This document shows, piece by piece, positions 42,086 through 51,313 of a DNA stretch of 64,000 nucleotides; position 1 is the first letter of the stretch, and each line of letters begins with the position of its first letter. The stretch is from Citrobacter amalonaticus (GTDB lineage: Bacteria; Pseudomonadota; Gammaproteobacteria; Enterobacterales; Enterobacteriaceae), in assembly GCF_001559075.2 (NCBI RefSeq), contig NZ_CP014015.2, forward strand, positions 1,116,001-1,180,000, read 5' to 3'. The translations under genes and the position numbers were made by a program. The notes below the pieces were generated by a model, which was not told the origin of the DNA, ran no database searches, and saw only the letters and a list, made by a program, of their open reading frames with translations.

Positions 42086-43237
42086 ATGCTCCCTATTAAA
42101 TCGATAAAACTCAAAAATTTTAAATCATACAAAGAGCAATCTTTTGATTTGTCAGGTCTAAATGTATTTTGTGGTAATAACTCTGTCGGTAAGAGTACAG
42201 TAATGCAAGCCATAGGTATGGTGTTACAGTCTGATTTTGGTAGTAAAAATGATATAAAGTTAAATGGTGAACTGATAAACATTGGTCGTATTGACGATAT
42301 TATTAATGACTTTATTTCAGATGATGATCAACTGAAAATCACTCTATCAGTTAAAGAATGTGAAGTCAGTTGGGGGGTTACACAAGAGGACTCAGCAAAT
42401 CTCCGTAATGAACTTCCATGTATTTCAGGTATGGATAGCATTAAAACAATTAAAGACTTTATAAATGCAAGTAATTTTCAATATATTGAAGCCGAACGTA
42501 TTGGTCCAAGAGACAATATTTCTTTATCACAACACAATTTTCATAGCGATTGGTTGGGGAAAAAAGGTGAATATGTCATCGAAGTATTAGACAATATAAT
42601 GAATAGACAAGATAGACTAATACTGAAAGATGGTAATCCAAATAAAGACGACCCAAGAATACATCATAATTATAATAATGTCAGGGTTGCGAATAATATA
42701 CAGGCATGGATGGATGAAATATCCCCAAATTATAAAATACAGCCAAAATTGGAAGTTAGTGCAAACATTGCTTATAACACAATACAGGCTGAGTCAGGAA
42801 AACAAACTAAACCCAAAAACATTGGTTTTGGTTATAGCTATGCTTTGAGTATTGTTTCAGCATTACTTTTAGCAAAACCGGGCGAATTAGTAGTTTTAGA
42901 AAACCCGGAAGCCCATTTGCACCCTAGAGGACAAAGCTATATGGGTAGATTAATAGCTTACACTGCTCAAGCGGGAGTACAGGTATTGATAGAAACTCAT
43001 AGCGATCACCTTCTCAACGGAATCCGTGTCGTAGCAAGAACATCTCCTGACTTTTCACCTGAGCTAATTTCGTTATTTTATATTTCACATGAGAATAATG
43101 AATCTACTGCAGAAAAGATATCTATTGGCAAAGATGGAAAACTTTCTAGTTGGCCGAAAGGATTCTTTGACCAGCAATCAATTGATATGTATACCATTAT
43201 GACAGGATCATTTAATACTCCTGATATTGAAAATTAA
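42086..43237 (+). CDS. AAA/ABC-type ATPase, DUF3696-like (putative defence component)
   Basis: 383 residues from ATG 42086 (MLPIKSIKLKNFKSYK); a TTG at 42080 is less likely. N-terminal IKLKNFKSYKEQSF and Walker A VFCGNNSVGKSTVMQ; Walker B VVLENPEAHLHPRGQS; then VLIETHSDHLLNGIR, which are the RecF/OLD/SMC-like ATPase marks. The ending KISIGKDGKLSSWPKGFFDQQ is the DUF3696-type tail. No TOPRIM domain follows, unlike OLD nucleases. It is sandwiched between the DUF262 protein and an unknown gene with tiny gaps. Confidence 0.8.
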   Translation: MLPIKSIKLKNFKSYKEQSFDLSGLNVFCGNNSVGKSTVMQAIGMVLQSDFGSKNDIKLNGELINIGRIDDIINDFISDDDQLKITLSVKECEVSWGVTQEDSANLRNELPCISGMDSIKTIKDFINASNFQYIEAERIGPRDNISLSQHNFHSDWLGKKGEYVIEVLDNIMNRQDRLILKDGNPNKDDPRIHHNYNNVRVANNIQAWMDEISPNYKIQPKLEVSANIAYNTIQAESGKQTKPKNIGFGYSYALSIVSALLLAKPGELVVLENPEAHLHPRGQSYMGRLIAYTAQAGVQVLIETHSDHLLNGIRVVARTSPDFSPELISLFYISHENNESTAEKISIGKDGKLSSWPKGFFDQQSIDMYTIMTGSFNTPDIEN

Positions 43238-43246
43238 GGGGATTTC

Positions 43247-44122
43247 ATGAAAGCAGGTGTTTGCTTGTTCATAGATAGTTTTTCTCTTGAAGAAGAACAA
43301 ATTAAGATTTTTAACCAGATTAAAGATCTTAAAGCACTTGTAGAGAGAGTGGATTCAGATTTTATAAAGTTTCTTCGCTCCAATGAATTTGATGGAAAAT
43401 TTGTCACTAAATTATTTTCAACAAACCCTGATTACGGTGGCCTTGTTAATGAGTATTATAAAATAGGCCAAATTAGTTTATTGGATGAAATAGGCTGCAA
43501 TGAACTTCTAAATATTATCAATACATCCCCATCGATACTTGCCGAAAGAAAACTCTGTGCCTATCAATCTCCAGACATACCTTTAAAAAAGGATAATACA
43601 GTTTCTAGTGAAAGTGAAATAATTGATCTTTCTAAGAAAATCCTTGATGAATTCCCAGCGGATTGTGATGAATATGCTGACAATATTAAAAACATTTTCA
43701 AGAATGTCATTTTTTTGGATAACCCACCACAAACCTTTAATTTTATTAGGAAAATTGAAGGTGGATATGAAAATTTTTTGAAAAGCATCACTGAATTTCT
43801 TTATTTTGTTAATTACTATACAATTATACCTAATGACTCACAACATAACATTAGAATTATGAATTCATCGTTACCTTATCTTGTAACACCAGAAGGTGGA
43901 GGCAAAAATAAACGAGCCATAGGGGAATTAAAACGTGATTTTAAAGTGGGTGATTGTATCTATAAAGACGTGAATTGTGAATTCCATTATAAACTTGAAT
44001 ACATGGACAATACTAATCGAAAAGGAACTTATTACTACAATAGAATATACTTTGGCTTCTTTAATAGAATTCCTGATAGACCGGCACAAATCGCTATTGC
44101 TCACATTGGAGATCATTTATAA
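43247..44122 (+). CDS. unknown protein in the DUF262/ATPase operon
   Basis: A 291-residue protein that I do not recognise. Mixed alpha/beta, no membrane segment or signal peptide. Residues 1-20 (CLFIDSFSLEEEQ) could be a nuclease-like first strand with Asp. The C-terminus is beta-rich and ends IAIAHIGDHL, a tail pattern that I have seen in small defence-linked proteins paired with AAA ATPases. The start ATG has AGGGG upstream and lies 9 bases after the ATPase stop, so it is part of the same operon. Confidence 0.7.
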   Translation: MKAGVCLFIDSFSLEEEQIKIFNQIKDLKALVERVDSDFIKFLRSNEFDGKFVTKLFSTNPDYGGLVNEYYKIGQISLLDEIGCNELLNIINTSPSILAERKLCAYQSPDIPLKKDNTVSSESEIIDLSKKILDEFPADCDEYADNIKNIFKNVIFLDNPPQTFNFIRKIEGGYENFLKSITEFLYFVNYYTIIPNDSQHNIRIMNSSLPYLVTPEGGGKNKRAIGELKRDFKVGDCIYKDVNCEFHYKLEYMDNTNRKGTYYYNRIYFGFFNRIPDRPAQIAIAHIGDHL

Positions 44123-44177
44123 GGTAGTGATATCGCGAGCCCATTGAAATAAACCATCATTATCAAGGAGTATAATA

Positions 44178-44426
44178 ATGAAATTGTACGAAACAGTAAA
44201 TGAAGTTTATGATATATATGAAAATGAAGAAAATGGTATACTCACTTACCATATATTTTTGAAAGGCTCAGGCGTGTTTTTAGAATCACCATTTAGCACA
44301 CCTGTAGAAGCATTATCAGTTATTAATATATTGACTGATAATATCAATCAAATAAATGCAAATATTAAAACTATCATACTTAATGCAGAGCCCCCACAAC
44401 CTAAGAAAAAAACATTTGGTGGTTAA
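44178..44426 (+). CDS. small protein, last gene of the DUF262/ATPase operon
   Basis: An 82-residue protein. Start ATG with AAGGAG upstream. The central strand-rich part YDIYENEENGILTYHIFLKG and a polar tail ending PPQPKKKTFGG. No recognised domain. It follows the previous gene by 55 bases in the same direction, so probably the same transcript; an immunity or regulator role is possible but unsupported. Confidence 0.6.
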   Translation: MKLYETVNEVYDIYENEENGILTYHIFLKGSGVFLESPFSTPVEALSVINILTDNINQINANIKTIILNAEPPQPKKKTFGG

Positions 44427-44487
44427 CTAACCTCTAAATATTGACAACCTCCTTTTTTCAATATACATAATGATAAAAGGAGGTAAA

Positions 44488-45072
44488 ATGCACAATAATT
44501 TATCTAATATATTCATAGACAATGGTTTAATAAACTTAAAGGATAATTGTGGTCGTACACCATTATTTTATTCTAATGACTATTTACTTACAACATCTCT
44601 TTTAGCTGCAGGAGCCGACCTAAATCATTTAGATAACTATGGAAGGACACCTTTATTTTATAACTGGATACATAGCAAAGCAATAATCGATTTGTTTATA
44701 CAACTTGGTATCGACTTGAACATAATAGATAGTCATGGTTTAACATTCATGTCATATGATATGGCACTGCTCAACCCTCACATTATTATAAACCATAAGC
44801 ATCTAATTACTAATAAAATAATAAAAATCAAAACAGTTACGCCAAACTCATTTAGCTACATAAAACTACTGTTGAATAGTGGTTTTATTGTTGAATTTAC
44901 TCCAATCGTAAAATTAGAATTTCCACAAGAACGGCAAGAACAGATGCTATTGGATCTCTTATATTTTATTAGCAAACACAATATATCTTTACACAATGTA
45001 AAGTTGATATATAAAACCTCATCGTCCATAATAAATTTAGTAGATGAAAAGAAATACAAATCATATGAATAA
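44488..45072 (+). CDS. ankyrin-repeat protein
   Basis: 194 residues. The ATG at 44488 has the strong site AAAGGAGGT; the frame is open from 44470 but that start lies inside the ribosome site. Two to three ankyrin repeats are visible at about residues 15-90: LKDNCGRTPLFYS, LLAAGADLNHLDNYGRTPLF, then LGIDLNIIDSHGL. The C-terminal half has no repeat signature. No signal peptide. It is 61 bases from the operon upstream and followed by a hairpin with a T-run. Function unknown; such proteins often mediate protein contacts. Confidence 0.7.
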   Translation: MHNNLSNIFIDNGLINLKDNCGRTPLFYSNDYLLTTSLLAAGADLNHLDNYGRTPLFYNWIHSKAIIDLFIQLGIDLNIIDSHGLTFMSYDMALLNPHIIINHKHLITNKIIKIKTVTPNSFSYIKLLLNSGFIVEFTPIVKLEFPQERQEQMLLDLLYFISKHNISLHNVKLIYKTSSSIINLVDEKKYKSYE

Positions 45073-45073
45073 G

Positions 45074-45121
45074 CAAGGGCTAACTCATCGAAGCTCCGCT
45101 TCTTTGCGTTCCCTTGTTTTT
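45074..45121 (+). terminator. terminator-like hairpin after the ankyrin gene
   Basis: Outer arms CAAGGG (45074-45079) and CCCTTG (45111-45116) enclose an inner hairpin GAAGC-TCC-GCTTC (45090-45102). TTTTT follows directly. This separates the left operon block from the retron. Confidence 0.5.
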
Positions 45122-45307
45122 CGCCCTTCGGTTGAAAAATATCCTCCATTACATTTTAGTATTTAATATTTAGCTCATTTAGCTTCGTATAAAAGTATCA
45201 AACTTAGTCTACTCAGTTATAAAGAAGGTTAATGATACAACAAAACCTTTACCATCATTACTTTTTATGTTATGAAATAACAATTGCCCTGACAGTGGTT
45301 AAAAAAA

Positions 45308-46528
45308 ATGAAAACAAGAGACAAACCTAAATTTAAAATACTTTCAGTAGAAAAAATTGAATCCTCTCAGGAAATAGCTCAATGGCTTATGCAATTTAAT
45401 AGCAGCCAAAAAGCGATTGCAAAAAACATCTTGAGCAAGTTAACTTTTGTAAGTAGAGATGAGTTTACCATATGGCTTCAAAAGAGCATTTCTGATTTAC
45501 CAAAAAATAAAAATTATGCCCTTTATTCAGTTCGCAAATTAGATCCAGACAAACAAGTATTATGGGACCTTAATGGTGATGTTGTTAATAGACCAGGTCA
45601 TTCGCAAGGTAGCGAAGACTTAGTATATTCAATTATTTCAAACCTTGTGCGGTCTAATAAAACTATGTTTTTAGATCATCCATCTCTCAATGATCTGAAA
45701 AAATCTAAAGTCAACGATTTTTTACTTATTGATGATTCGATTGGTAGTGGTGATAGAGTATCCGGATTTATTAATGCCATGCTCGATAACCCTACCTTTT
45801 TAAGTTGGTGGAGTTTAGGATTAGTAAGATTAACTTTAATTTCTTTCGCCAGAACACTAGGTTCTGAAAATAGAATAATCAATACTATTCGCGGCTCAGA
45901 CCATGGAGTAAGAAAATATAGAAAATCTGAAAAAATCAATTTCATAAGTAACATCGTATATAATGAAAATTGGTTAGAAACTCGGTGGGGTGAGCAGTAT
46001 AATGAAATAATCAATCTTTGTAAAAATCAAACCAAAATTCCTCCATGGGCTCGTCTTGGCTATGGTAATGTTTTATCTAATATAATTTTTTATCATAGCG
46101 TCCCTAATAACCTTCCTGGAATACTATGGTTTTCTAATAAAAAATGGCAAGGACTAATGCCTGATAGAGCAATTCCAGGATGGCTGCTTGCCTTGTTAGA
46201 AAATGGAACAAAACATAACACTTCCCCCCATTCATCTTTATCTCCCGAAATTATAAATTTACTAAAACTTATAAAAAGAGGTGTCAGAGATAACAAAAGC
46301 ATTGCCTTACGTTTGAATGTTGATTGTTCGTATGTAGAAAAACTACTCATATATGCAGAGACATTAGGACTATTGACAACTCAAAAACGACTATCTAAAT
46401 TCGGACTTGACATACTTGTAAATTCTAGGCATGTTAAAACCGATAGTGTATGGGATTTTGGTCTTTACATTCCAGAGTCTTGGTGTGCTGATCAGCACTC
46501 CGTTCAGCCGTTAAACAATGATGAGTGA
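45308..46528 (+). CDS. retron effector: PRTase-like domain plus winged helix
   Basis: A 406-residue protein directly upstream of the retron RNA and reverse transcriptase. The middle (about residues 135-160) has FLLIDDSIGSGDRVSGF, which resembles the PRPP loop of type I phosphoribosyltransferases. The C-terminal region (about 315-385: KSIALRLNVDCSYVEKLLIYAETLGLL) is a winged helix-turn-helix. Retrons grouped as type III in published classifications pair a PRTase with a winged-helix part, which fits. It is probably a toxin held inactive by the RT-msDNA complex and released on phage attack; that is by analogy. The last 49 bases overlap the retron RNA. Confidence 0.75.
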   Translation: MKTRDKPKFKILSVEKIESSQEIAQWLMQFNSSQKAIAKNILSKLTFVSRDEFTIWLQKSISDLPKNKNYALYSVRKLDPDKQVLWDLNGDVVNRPGHSQGSEDLVYSIISNLVRSNKTMFLDHPSLNDLKKSKVNDFLLIDDSIGSGDRVSGFINAMLDNPTFLSWWSLGLVRLTLISFARTLGSENRIINTIRGSDHGVRKYRKSEKINFISNIVYNENWLETRWGEQYNEIINLCKNQTKIPPWARLGYGNVLSNIIFYHSVPNNLPGILWFSNKKWQGLMPDRAIPGWLLALLENGTKHNTSPHSSLSPEIINLLKLIKRGVRDNKSIALRLNVDCSYVEKLLIYAETLGLLTTQKRLSKFGLDILVNSRHVKTDSVWDFGLYIPESWCADQHSVQPLNNDE

Positions 46529-46740
46529 AGTTCACCGCTTGTTTGACAGAATCTGTTGTGGCTTTTGTTACAACGGATGGGGATGTTGGAGAAACATCTC
46601 TGGAAAGATCTGACGCAAAGGCGGCTACGCCGCCCTTCAATGTCATACATTAACGGCCATCGAGGACTCGGAAAATGTATGACACTGATGGCCCCCTGGG
46701 CTCAAAGGATAGGTGAATGGAAATCTGGTCAGCACACCAA
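46480..46740 (+). ncRNA. retron msr-msd non-coding RNA
   Basis: Terminal repeats a1 (46480-46494) and a2 (46726-46740) pair over 15 positions with one G-U. The a1 arm is followed directly by AGC, placing the branching G at 46495. Inside: an 8-bp stem (46511-46518 with 46539-46546), a 5-bp stem with 10-base loop (46555-46574), a 6-bp stem (46582-46598), a 6-bp GC hairpin (46620-46634), and an 11-bp perfect stem (46641-46651 with 46674-46684) that looks like the msd stem. The exact msr/msd boundary cannot be fixed by eye. The 5' end lies in the effector gene and the 3' end in the RT gene. Confidence 0.8.
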
Positions 46741-47880
46741 CTTTATCAAAATGCAGAGTCATCCTTAGGGAAGACACAGGCTCTAAACTTAAGAAATTAT
46801 GCAAGTAATCTGAAGAAAAATAATCTCCCTGTAATTTTTACATTACGCCATCTTTCAAAAATTACTGGTGTTGATTATCGCTTGCTACGATCCACTGTAT
46901 CACGCCGCCGTGAATCAGCAAATTATCGCATGTTTGCTATAAAAAAACGTTCAGGTGGAAGACGCCATATTCATGCTGTAACTGGCGAGATATTTAAAGT
47001 ACAGCATTTCATCAATAGTGAAATATTAAAAAAGTTAGTTCCCCATAATACTTCTTTTGCTTTCCATCCTAATGGTGGCATCAGAAAATGTGCAGAACAG
47101 CATTGTGGTGCTAAATGGCTCTTCCAATTCGACATTTCCGATTTCTTTTATTCAATAAATGAATCTGATGTTTATATGGTTTTTAAAAATGCTGGATATC
47201 GGCCATTAATAGCATTTGAACTATCAAGGCTATGCACAACTATACGTTTACCACAACATTTACAATCTCTAATTTCTGTTCCTAAGCACTCAACTAAGGA
47301 ATATAAGCTTTACGGACAAAATAAAGAGAAGAGCCTTTTTTGGGACATATCAGAACCATGGCCGTTAGGAGTGCTACCTCAAGGGGCACCGAGTAGCCCA
47401 ATGCTTAGTAATTTAGCCACTGTAAAGTTAGATATTTCTCTATCTGAATATGCTAATAAATATGGCTTCACTTATACTCGATATGCTGATGATATAACAT
47501 TATCCTGCGGTGGTACTCTACCCGACGGTGTTTCGGTTGGAAAAATACAAAATAACATTATCAGCATCATTCGTAAGCACCATTTCAAAGAAAACGTAAG
47601 CAAAATAAGAGTAGCTGGACCTGGTTCAAAAAAAATAGTTTTAGGATTACTTGTTGATGGCAATGTCCCTCGATTATCTAAACAAACTTATAAACGTATT
47701 GAACGCCACCTTTACTCAATAAAAAAATTTGGTCTCTCAGAAGTTGCAAGACATGAAAAATTTGACTCTCCAATTGGCTTTTACAATCATGTCGCAGGTC
47801 TGATTGCTTTTGTGAAGGATGTTGATAATGCAAGATGGCTGGAGTTTAGTCAAAAGTTTGTTTCAATAGATCATCCTTAA
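46717..47880 (+). CDS. retron reverse transcriptase
   Basis: A 387-residue retron-type RT that makes msDNA from the RNA just upstream. Motifs in order: an early FTLRHLSKITGVDYRLLR segment typical of retron RTs, region X as CAEQH (usually N-A-x-x-H), FDISDFFYSINE (catalytic Asp), LPQGAPSSPMLSNL, YTRYADDITLS (YADD catalytic pair), and a VLGLLVDG segment where retron RTs often have V-T-G-x-x-V. No maturase, endonuclease or integrase domain, so it is not a group II intron. Start ATG 46717 puts a2 inside codons 4-8; no later start keeps the N-terminal conserved part with a better site. Confidence 0.92.
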   Translation: MEIWSAHQLYQNAESSLGKTQALNLRNYASNLKKNNLPVIFTLRHLSKITGVDYRLLRSTVSRRRESANYRMFAIKKRSGGRRHIHAVTGEIFKVQHFINSEILKKLVPHNTSFAFHPNGGIRKCAEQHCGAKWLFQFDISDFFYSINESDVYMVFKNAGYRPLIAFELSRLCTTIRLPQHLQSLISVPKHSTKEYKLYGQNKEKSLFWDISEPWPLGVLPQGAPSSPMLSNLATVKLDISLSEYANKYGFTYTRYADDITLSCGGTLPDGVSVGKIQNNIISIIRKHHFKENVSKIRVAGPGSKKIVLGLLVDGNVPRLSKQTYKRIERHLYSIKKFGLSEVARHEKFDSPIGFYNHVAGLIAFVKDVDNARWLEFSQKFVSIDHP

Positions 47881-48026
47881 TTTTAATTTAGGGAATCTTT
47901 GAATACTTTATTTCAGAGAGATTTATTTTTAGCACATTAAACCCATATATCAAAACCGTTCTGCTATTGACTAATGGGAAATAATAACTATCATTAATCA
48001 TATTAAATCATATAAAAGGAACTTAT
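47881..48026. other. non-coding leader before the mob genes (possible oriT)
   Basis: 146 AT-rich bases with a small CCCAT/ATGGG inverted repeat and a direct repeat AATCATAT near 47995-48012. oriT sites of MobA/MobC systems usually lie beside mobC, so this is one candidate; no recognised nick sequence is visible. Confidence 0.25.
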
Positions 48027-48369
48027 ATGGCTAAATTAAGATCAGATGACAGAATTAGAATACATTGTATAAGTGTTAGACTCAACAACAATGAATTACA
48101 GATTTTAAATATAAAACGCGGTAATAAAAGTAAAGGTGAATGGCTCCGCATGTCATTTCTGCAAAACCTGCCACCAGTAGTACCGACAATTAATACTGAA
48201 GCCTGGAAAAAATTGTCTGACATATCACAAAAGTTGAATCGTATTGCTCTCCATATCGACAGTAAGAGTAAAGATAGCCAGCTTACTCATACAGAGCTTT
48301 TCGCTGTCAAACGACAACTGCAAGAGCTTCGCCAGCACCTGCTAAATGCTGACATATGGAGCAAACCCT

Positions 48370-49542
<1,173 letters not shown>

Positions 49543-49617
49543 ACAGCTAGTTGCAAACGCCTTTCGTAACCCAACTCAATTTCTTAGTAATAAATTTGTG
49601 TTTAGTCAAGAAAATAT

Positions 49618-49678
49618 TGATCGTTATTACAGATCGATAACTCAATTATGATAGATATTAACTATCAAGCAACGATCA
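49618..49678. other. structured non-coding element after the relaxase gene
   Basis: Outer inverted arms TGATCGTT (49618-49625) and AACGATCA (49671-49678) enclose an inner hairpin TGATAG-N7-CTATCA (49649-49667), with GATCGAT/ATCGATC copies nearby. It lies in the 223-base gap before the zinc-ribbon gene. It may be an oriT, operator or recombination site. Confidence 0.35.
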
Positions 49679-49765
49679 TCGATCGGTACAAGTGATTTTA
49701 CTTTAGTCAGCCAGCCATCGAGAATCCCTACAAACACGCAGTAAATCTTCCACCCTGGGGTTGCT

Positions 49766-50044
49766 ATGAAAAACGAAACAATTAAGTGCCCGTTCTGCTT
49801 TCAGGAGAGTCCGTTTGGTGTCCGTGTCTGCACCGGTTGTCATTCAACCATCAAATATGGAGCCGTTTCAGCCTGGTTAGCTTTACTAATAGGAATTGTG
49901 CTGTTAGCGATTGCTTTCTTTATATTCGCTATCAGTCAAAGTTTTATATTAACTGTCGTTATCTATTTTGCCTCAGCAATTTCTTTGAGATTTTATTTAC
50001 GTAAGAAATTTGCACACAGAGCCGTTTTCACACATAAAAGCTAA
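49766..50044 (+). CDS. small zinc-ribbon membrane protein
   Basis: 92 residues. Two CxxC pairs (CPFC and CTGC, about residues 8-27) form a zinc ribbon. Two hydrophobic helices follow (ALLIGIVLLAIAFFIFAI and ILTVVIYFASAISL), then a basic tail. Likely an inner-membrane protein with a cytoplasmic ribbon. Same direction as the lipoprotein gene 30 bases downstream. Function unknown. Confidence 0.65.
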   Translation: MKNETIKCPFCFQESPFGVRVCTGCHSTIKYGAVSAWLALLIGIVLLAIAFFIFAISQSFILTVVIYFASAISLRFYLRKKFAHRAVFTHKS

Positions 50045-50073
50045 CTCTGGTCAAATATAATAAGGATCATTAA

Positions 50074-50460
50074 ATGAATAAAATTATTGTTACATCCTTT
50101 TTTATTGCAATATGCTTAATTACCGGTTGCTCAACATCAGGGAACCAAAAGATTAAAAATGAAACTGCTCAAAGTCTACAATCAAAAATAATTAAAAACA
50201 AAACAACTAAGGCAGAGCTACTTGCTCAACTTGGTGAGCCTGACACTAGAACGACTCTTGACGATGGCAACGAGCAATGGAGATATTTCATGTATAACAA
50301 TCAGTTCAATGCCTCGACTTTTATCCCTGTTGTCGGTTTGCTAACTGGCGCTTCCCAGACTCAGTCTAGAACTCTCGAAATCTACTTCAATGGAGAAACT
50401 GTAGGCAAATGGACATTCTCTACTGATAATAACAATACAAAATCTGGCATTCTCCAGTAA
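50074..50460 (+). CDS. SmpA/OmlA (BamE-like) lipoprotein
   Basis: 128 residues. Lipoprotein signal MNKIIVTSFFIAICLITGC with the lipobox L-I-T-G-C near residue 19. The mature part (KTTKAELLAQLGEPDTRTTLDDGNEQWRYF, in two pieces) has the BamE-type pattern of a helix, then G-x-P, then strands ending in a W-x-Y/F. Likely an envelope lipoprotein; not housekeeping BamE since it is island-borne and longer at the end. Followed by another lipoprotein after 24 bases. Confidence 0.7.
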   Translation: MNKIIVTSFFIAICLITGCSTSGNQKIKNETAQSLQSKIIKNKTTKAELLAQLGEPDTRTTLDDGNEQWRYFMYNNQFNASTFIPVVGLLTGASQTQSRTLEIYFNGETVGKWTFSTDNNNTKSGILQ

Positions 50461-50484
50461 AATACTTAATCAGGAACAAGTCTA

Positions 50485-50748
50485 ATGAAAATATCTTCGG
50501 TCCTTACTGTTATTATTTCTGCATTTGTTCTCACTGCATGTAGCAGTGAGCCTTCCCAAGATGATATTTTTAAAGCTATGCGAAAATGGACTGGAAGCTA
50601 TCTGACTTCAGTAAAAAAAGTAGATTGCACAAAAGAATCTGATAAAAGCTATAAGTGCAATATAATTATGGATATGAGCGGAACAAAGCAAGCTGGAACA
50701 GTTAAATTAATAAAATCAGATGATGGCTGGCAAGTAGGAAGTTATTAA
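50485..50748 (+). CDS. small lipoprotein of unknown function
   Basis: 87 residues with signal SVLTVIISAFVLTAC (lipobox L-T-A-C near residue 19). The mature domain SYLTSVKKVDCTKESDKSYKCNIIMD has two cysteines that could pair. It ends KLIKSDDGWQVGSY, like small superinfection-immunity or DUF4878-like domains, but I cannot assign it. Likely in an operon with the BamE-like gene. Confidence 0.65.
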   Translation: MKISSVLTVIISAFVLTACSSEPSQDDIFKAMRKWTGSYLTSVKKVDCTKESDKSYKCNIIMDMSGTKQAGTVKLIKSDDGWQVGSY

Positions 50749-50768
50749 TAAAGTAAATTAGTAAAATG

Positions 50769-50790
50769 AAGCTCCCTTTCGGGAGCTTTT
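50769..50790. terminator. bidirectional rho-independent terminator
   Basis: Arms AAGCTCCC and GGGAGCTT with a TTTC loop, a T-run on the right in plus orientation and an A-run on the left. It sits between the convergent lipoprotein gene and the 50789-51217 gene and serves both. Confidence 0.85.
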
Positions 50791-51217
50791 ATAATCTAAC
50801 ATTTCTTGCTCTAACAACCTCATGGGTTAACTCTTTCTCGATAACCTTCACTTCATACTGTGTTCTTACAACAGCATAAACTTCTTCTGCTTTTTCCTGA
50901 TTGTTATCTATGAAATTCACAAGCGAGTTTAGCTCTCTTAGGACCCCTTCTTTGTTATTTAATCGTTGTAATAGATTGCTTGTCAGACTTTTGTATACCG
51001 AGCTAAACATAGCCATTATGTTATCAATATTACGATTGGATTTGGAATAAATCCTTTTAGGGTAGAAATATTTTAAATGGTATCCCACAAAAATTAAGTA
51101 AAGCTGGTATGAAAAACTTTTATCGCCTGGCTGGTATCTTTTTGAGATATACTTATCGACAATAATAATAAGTTGCTCTTCCAGAGTAAATTCTGGATTG
51201 ATGTTGCTTTTGTCCAT
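50789..51217 (-). CDS. unknown protein downstream of the recombinase module
   Basis: 142 residues from ATG 51217 (MDKSNINPEFTLEEQ), which has AGGA 8 bases upstream; ATG 51226 is less well placed. All-helical, no signal or membrane segment, ending with a basic tail (VVRARNVRL). No recognised domain. It reads with the recombinase module but after an 87-base-plus gap. Confidence 0.55.
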   Translation of the reverse strand: MDKSNINPEFTLEEQLIIIVDKYISKRYQPGDKSFSYQLYLIFVGYHLKYFYPKRIYSKSNRNIDNIMAMFSSVYKSLTSNLLQRLNNKEGVLRELNSLVNFIDNNQEKAEEVYAVVRTQYEVKVIEKELTHEVVRARNVRL

Positions 51218-51313
51218 AAAATGCATCCTTGCATAATTGAAATAGTCTTCCTGACCATATATTTATATTTATCGTATTTATTTAGCTTGTCAATAGACGT
51301 AACCTATCAATTG

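Noticed and set aside
46717..47880. Group II intron or diversity-generating retroelement reverse transcriptase
   Set aside because: No maturase or endonuclease domain, no template/variable repeat pair seen nearby, and the upstream RNA has retron-type a1/a2 repeats and an AGC branch site.
48346..48369. Upstream start for the relaxase at 48346
   Set aside because: No ribosome site there; ATG 48370 has GGAG at good spacing and begins the conserved KRGKNF segment sooner.
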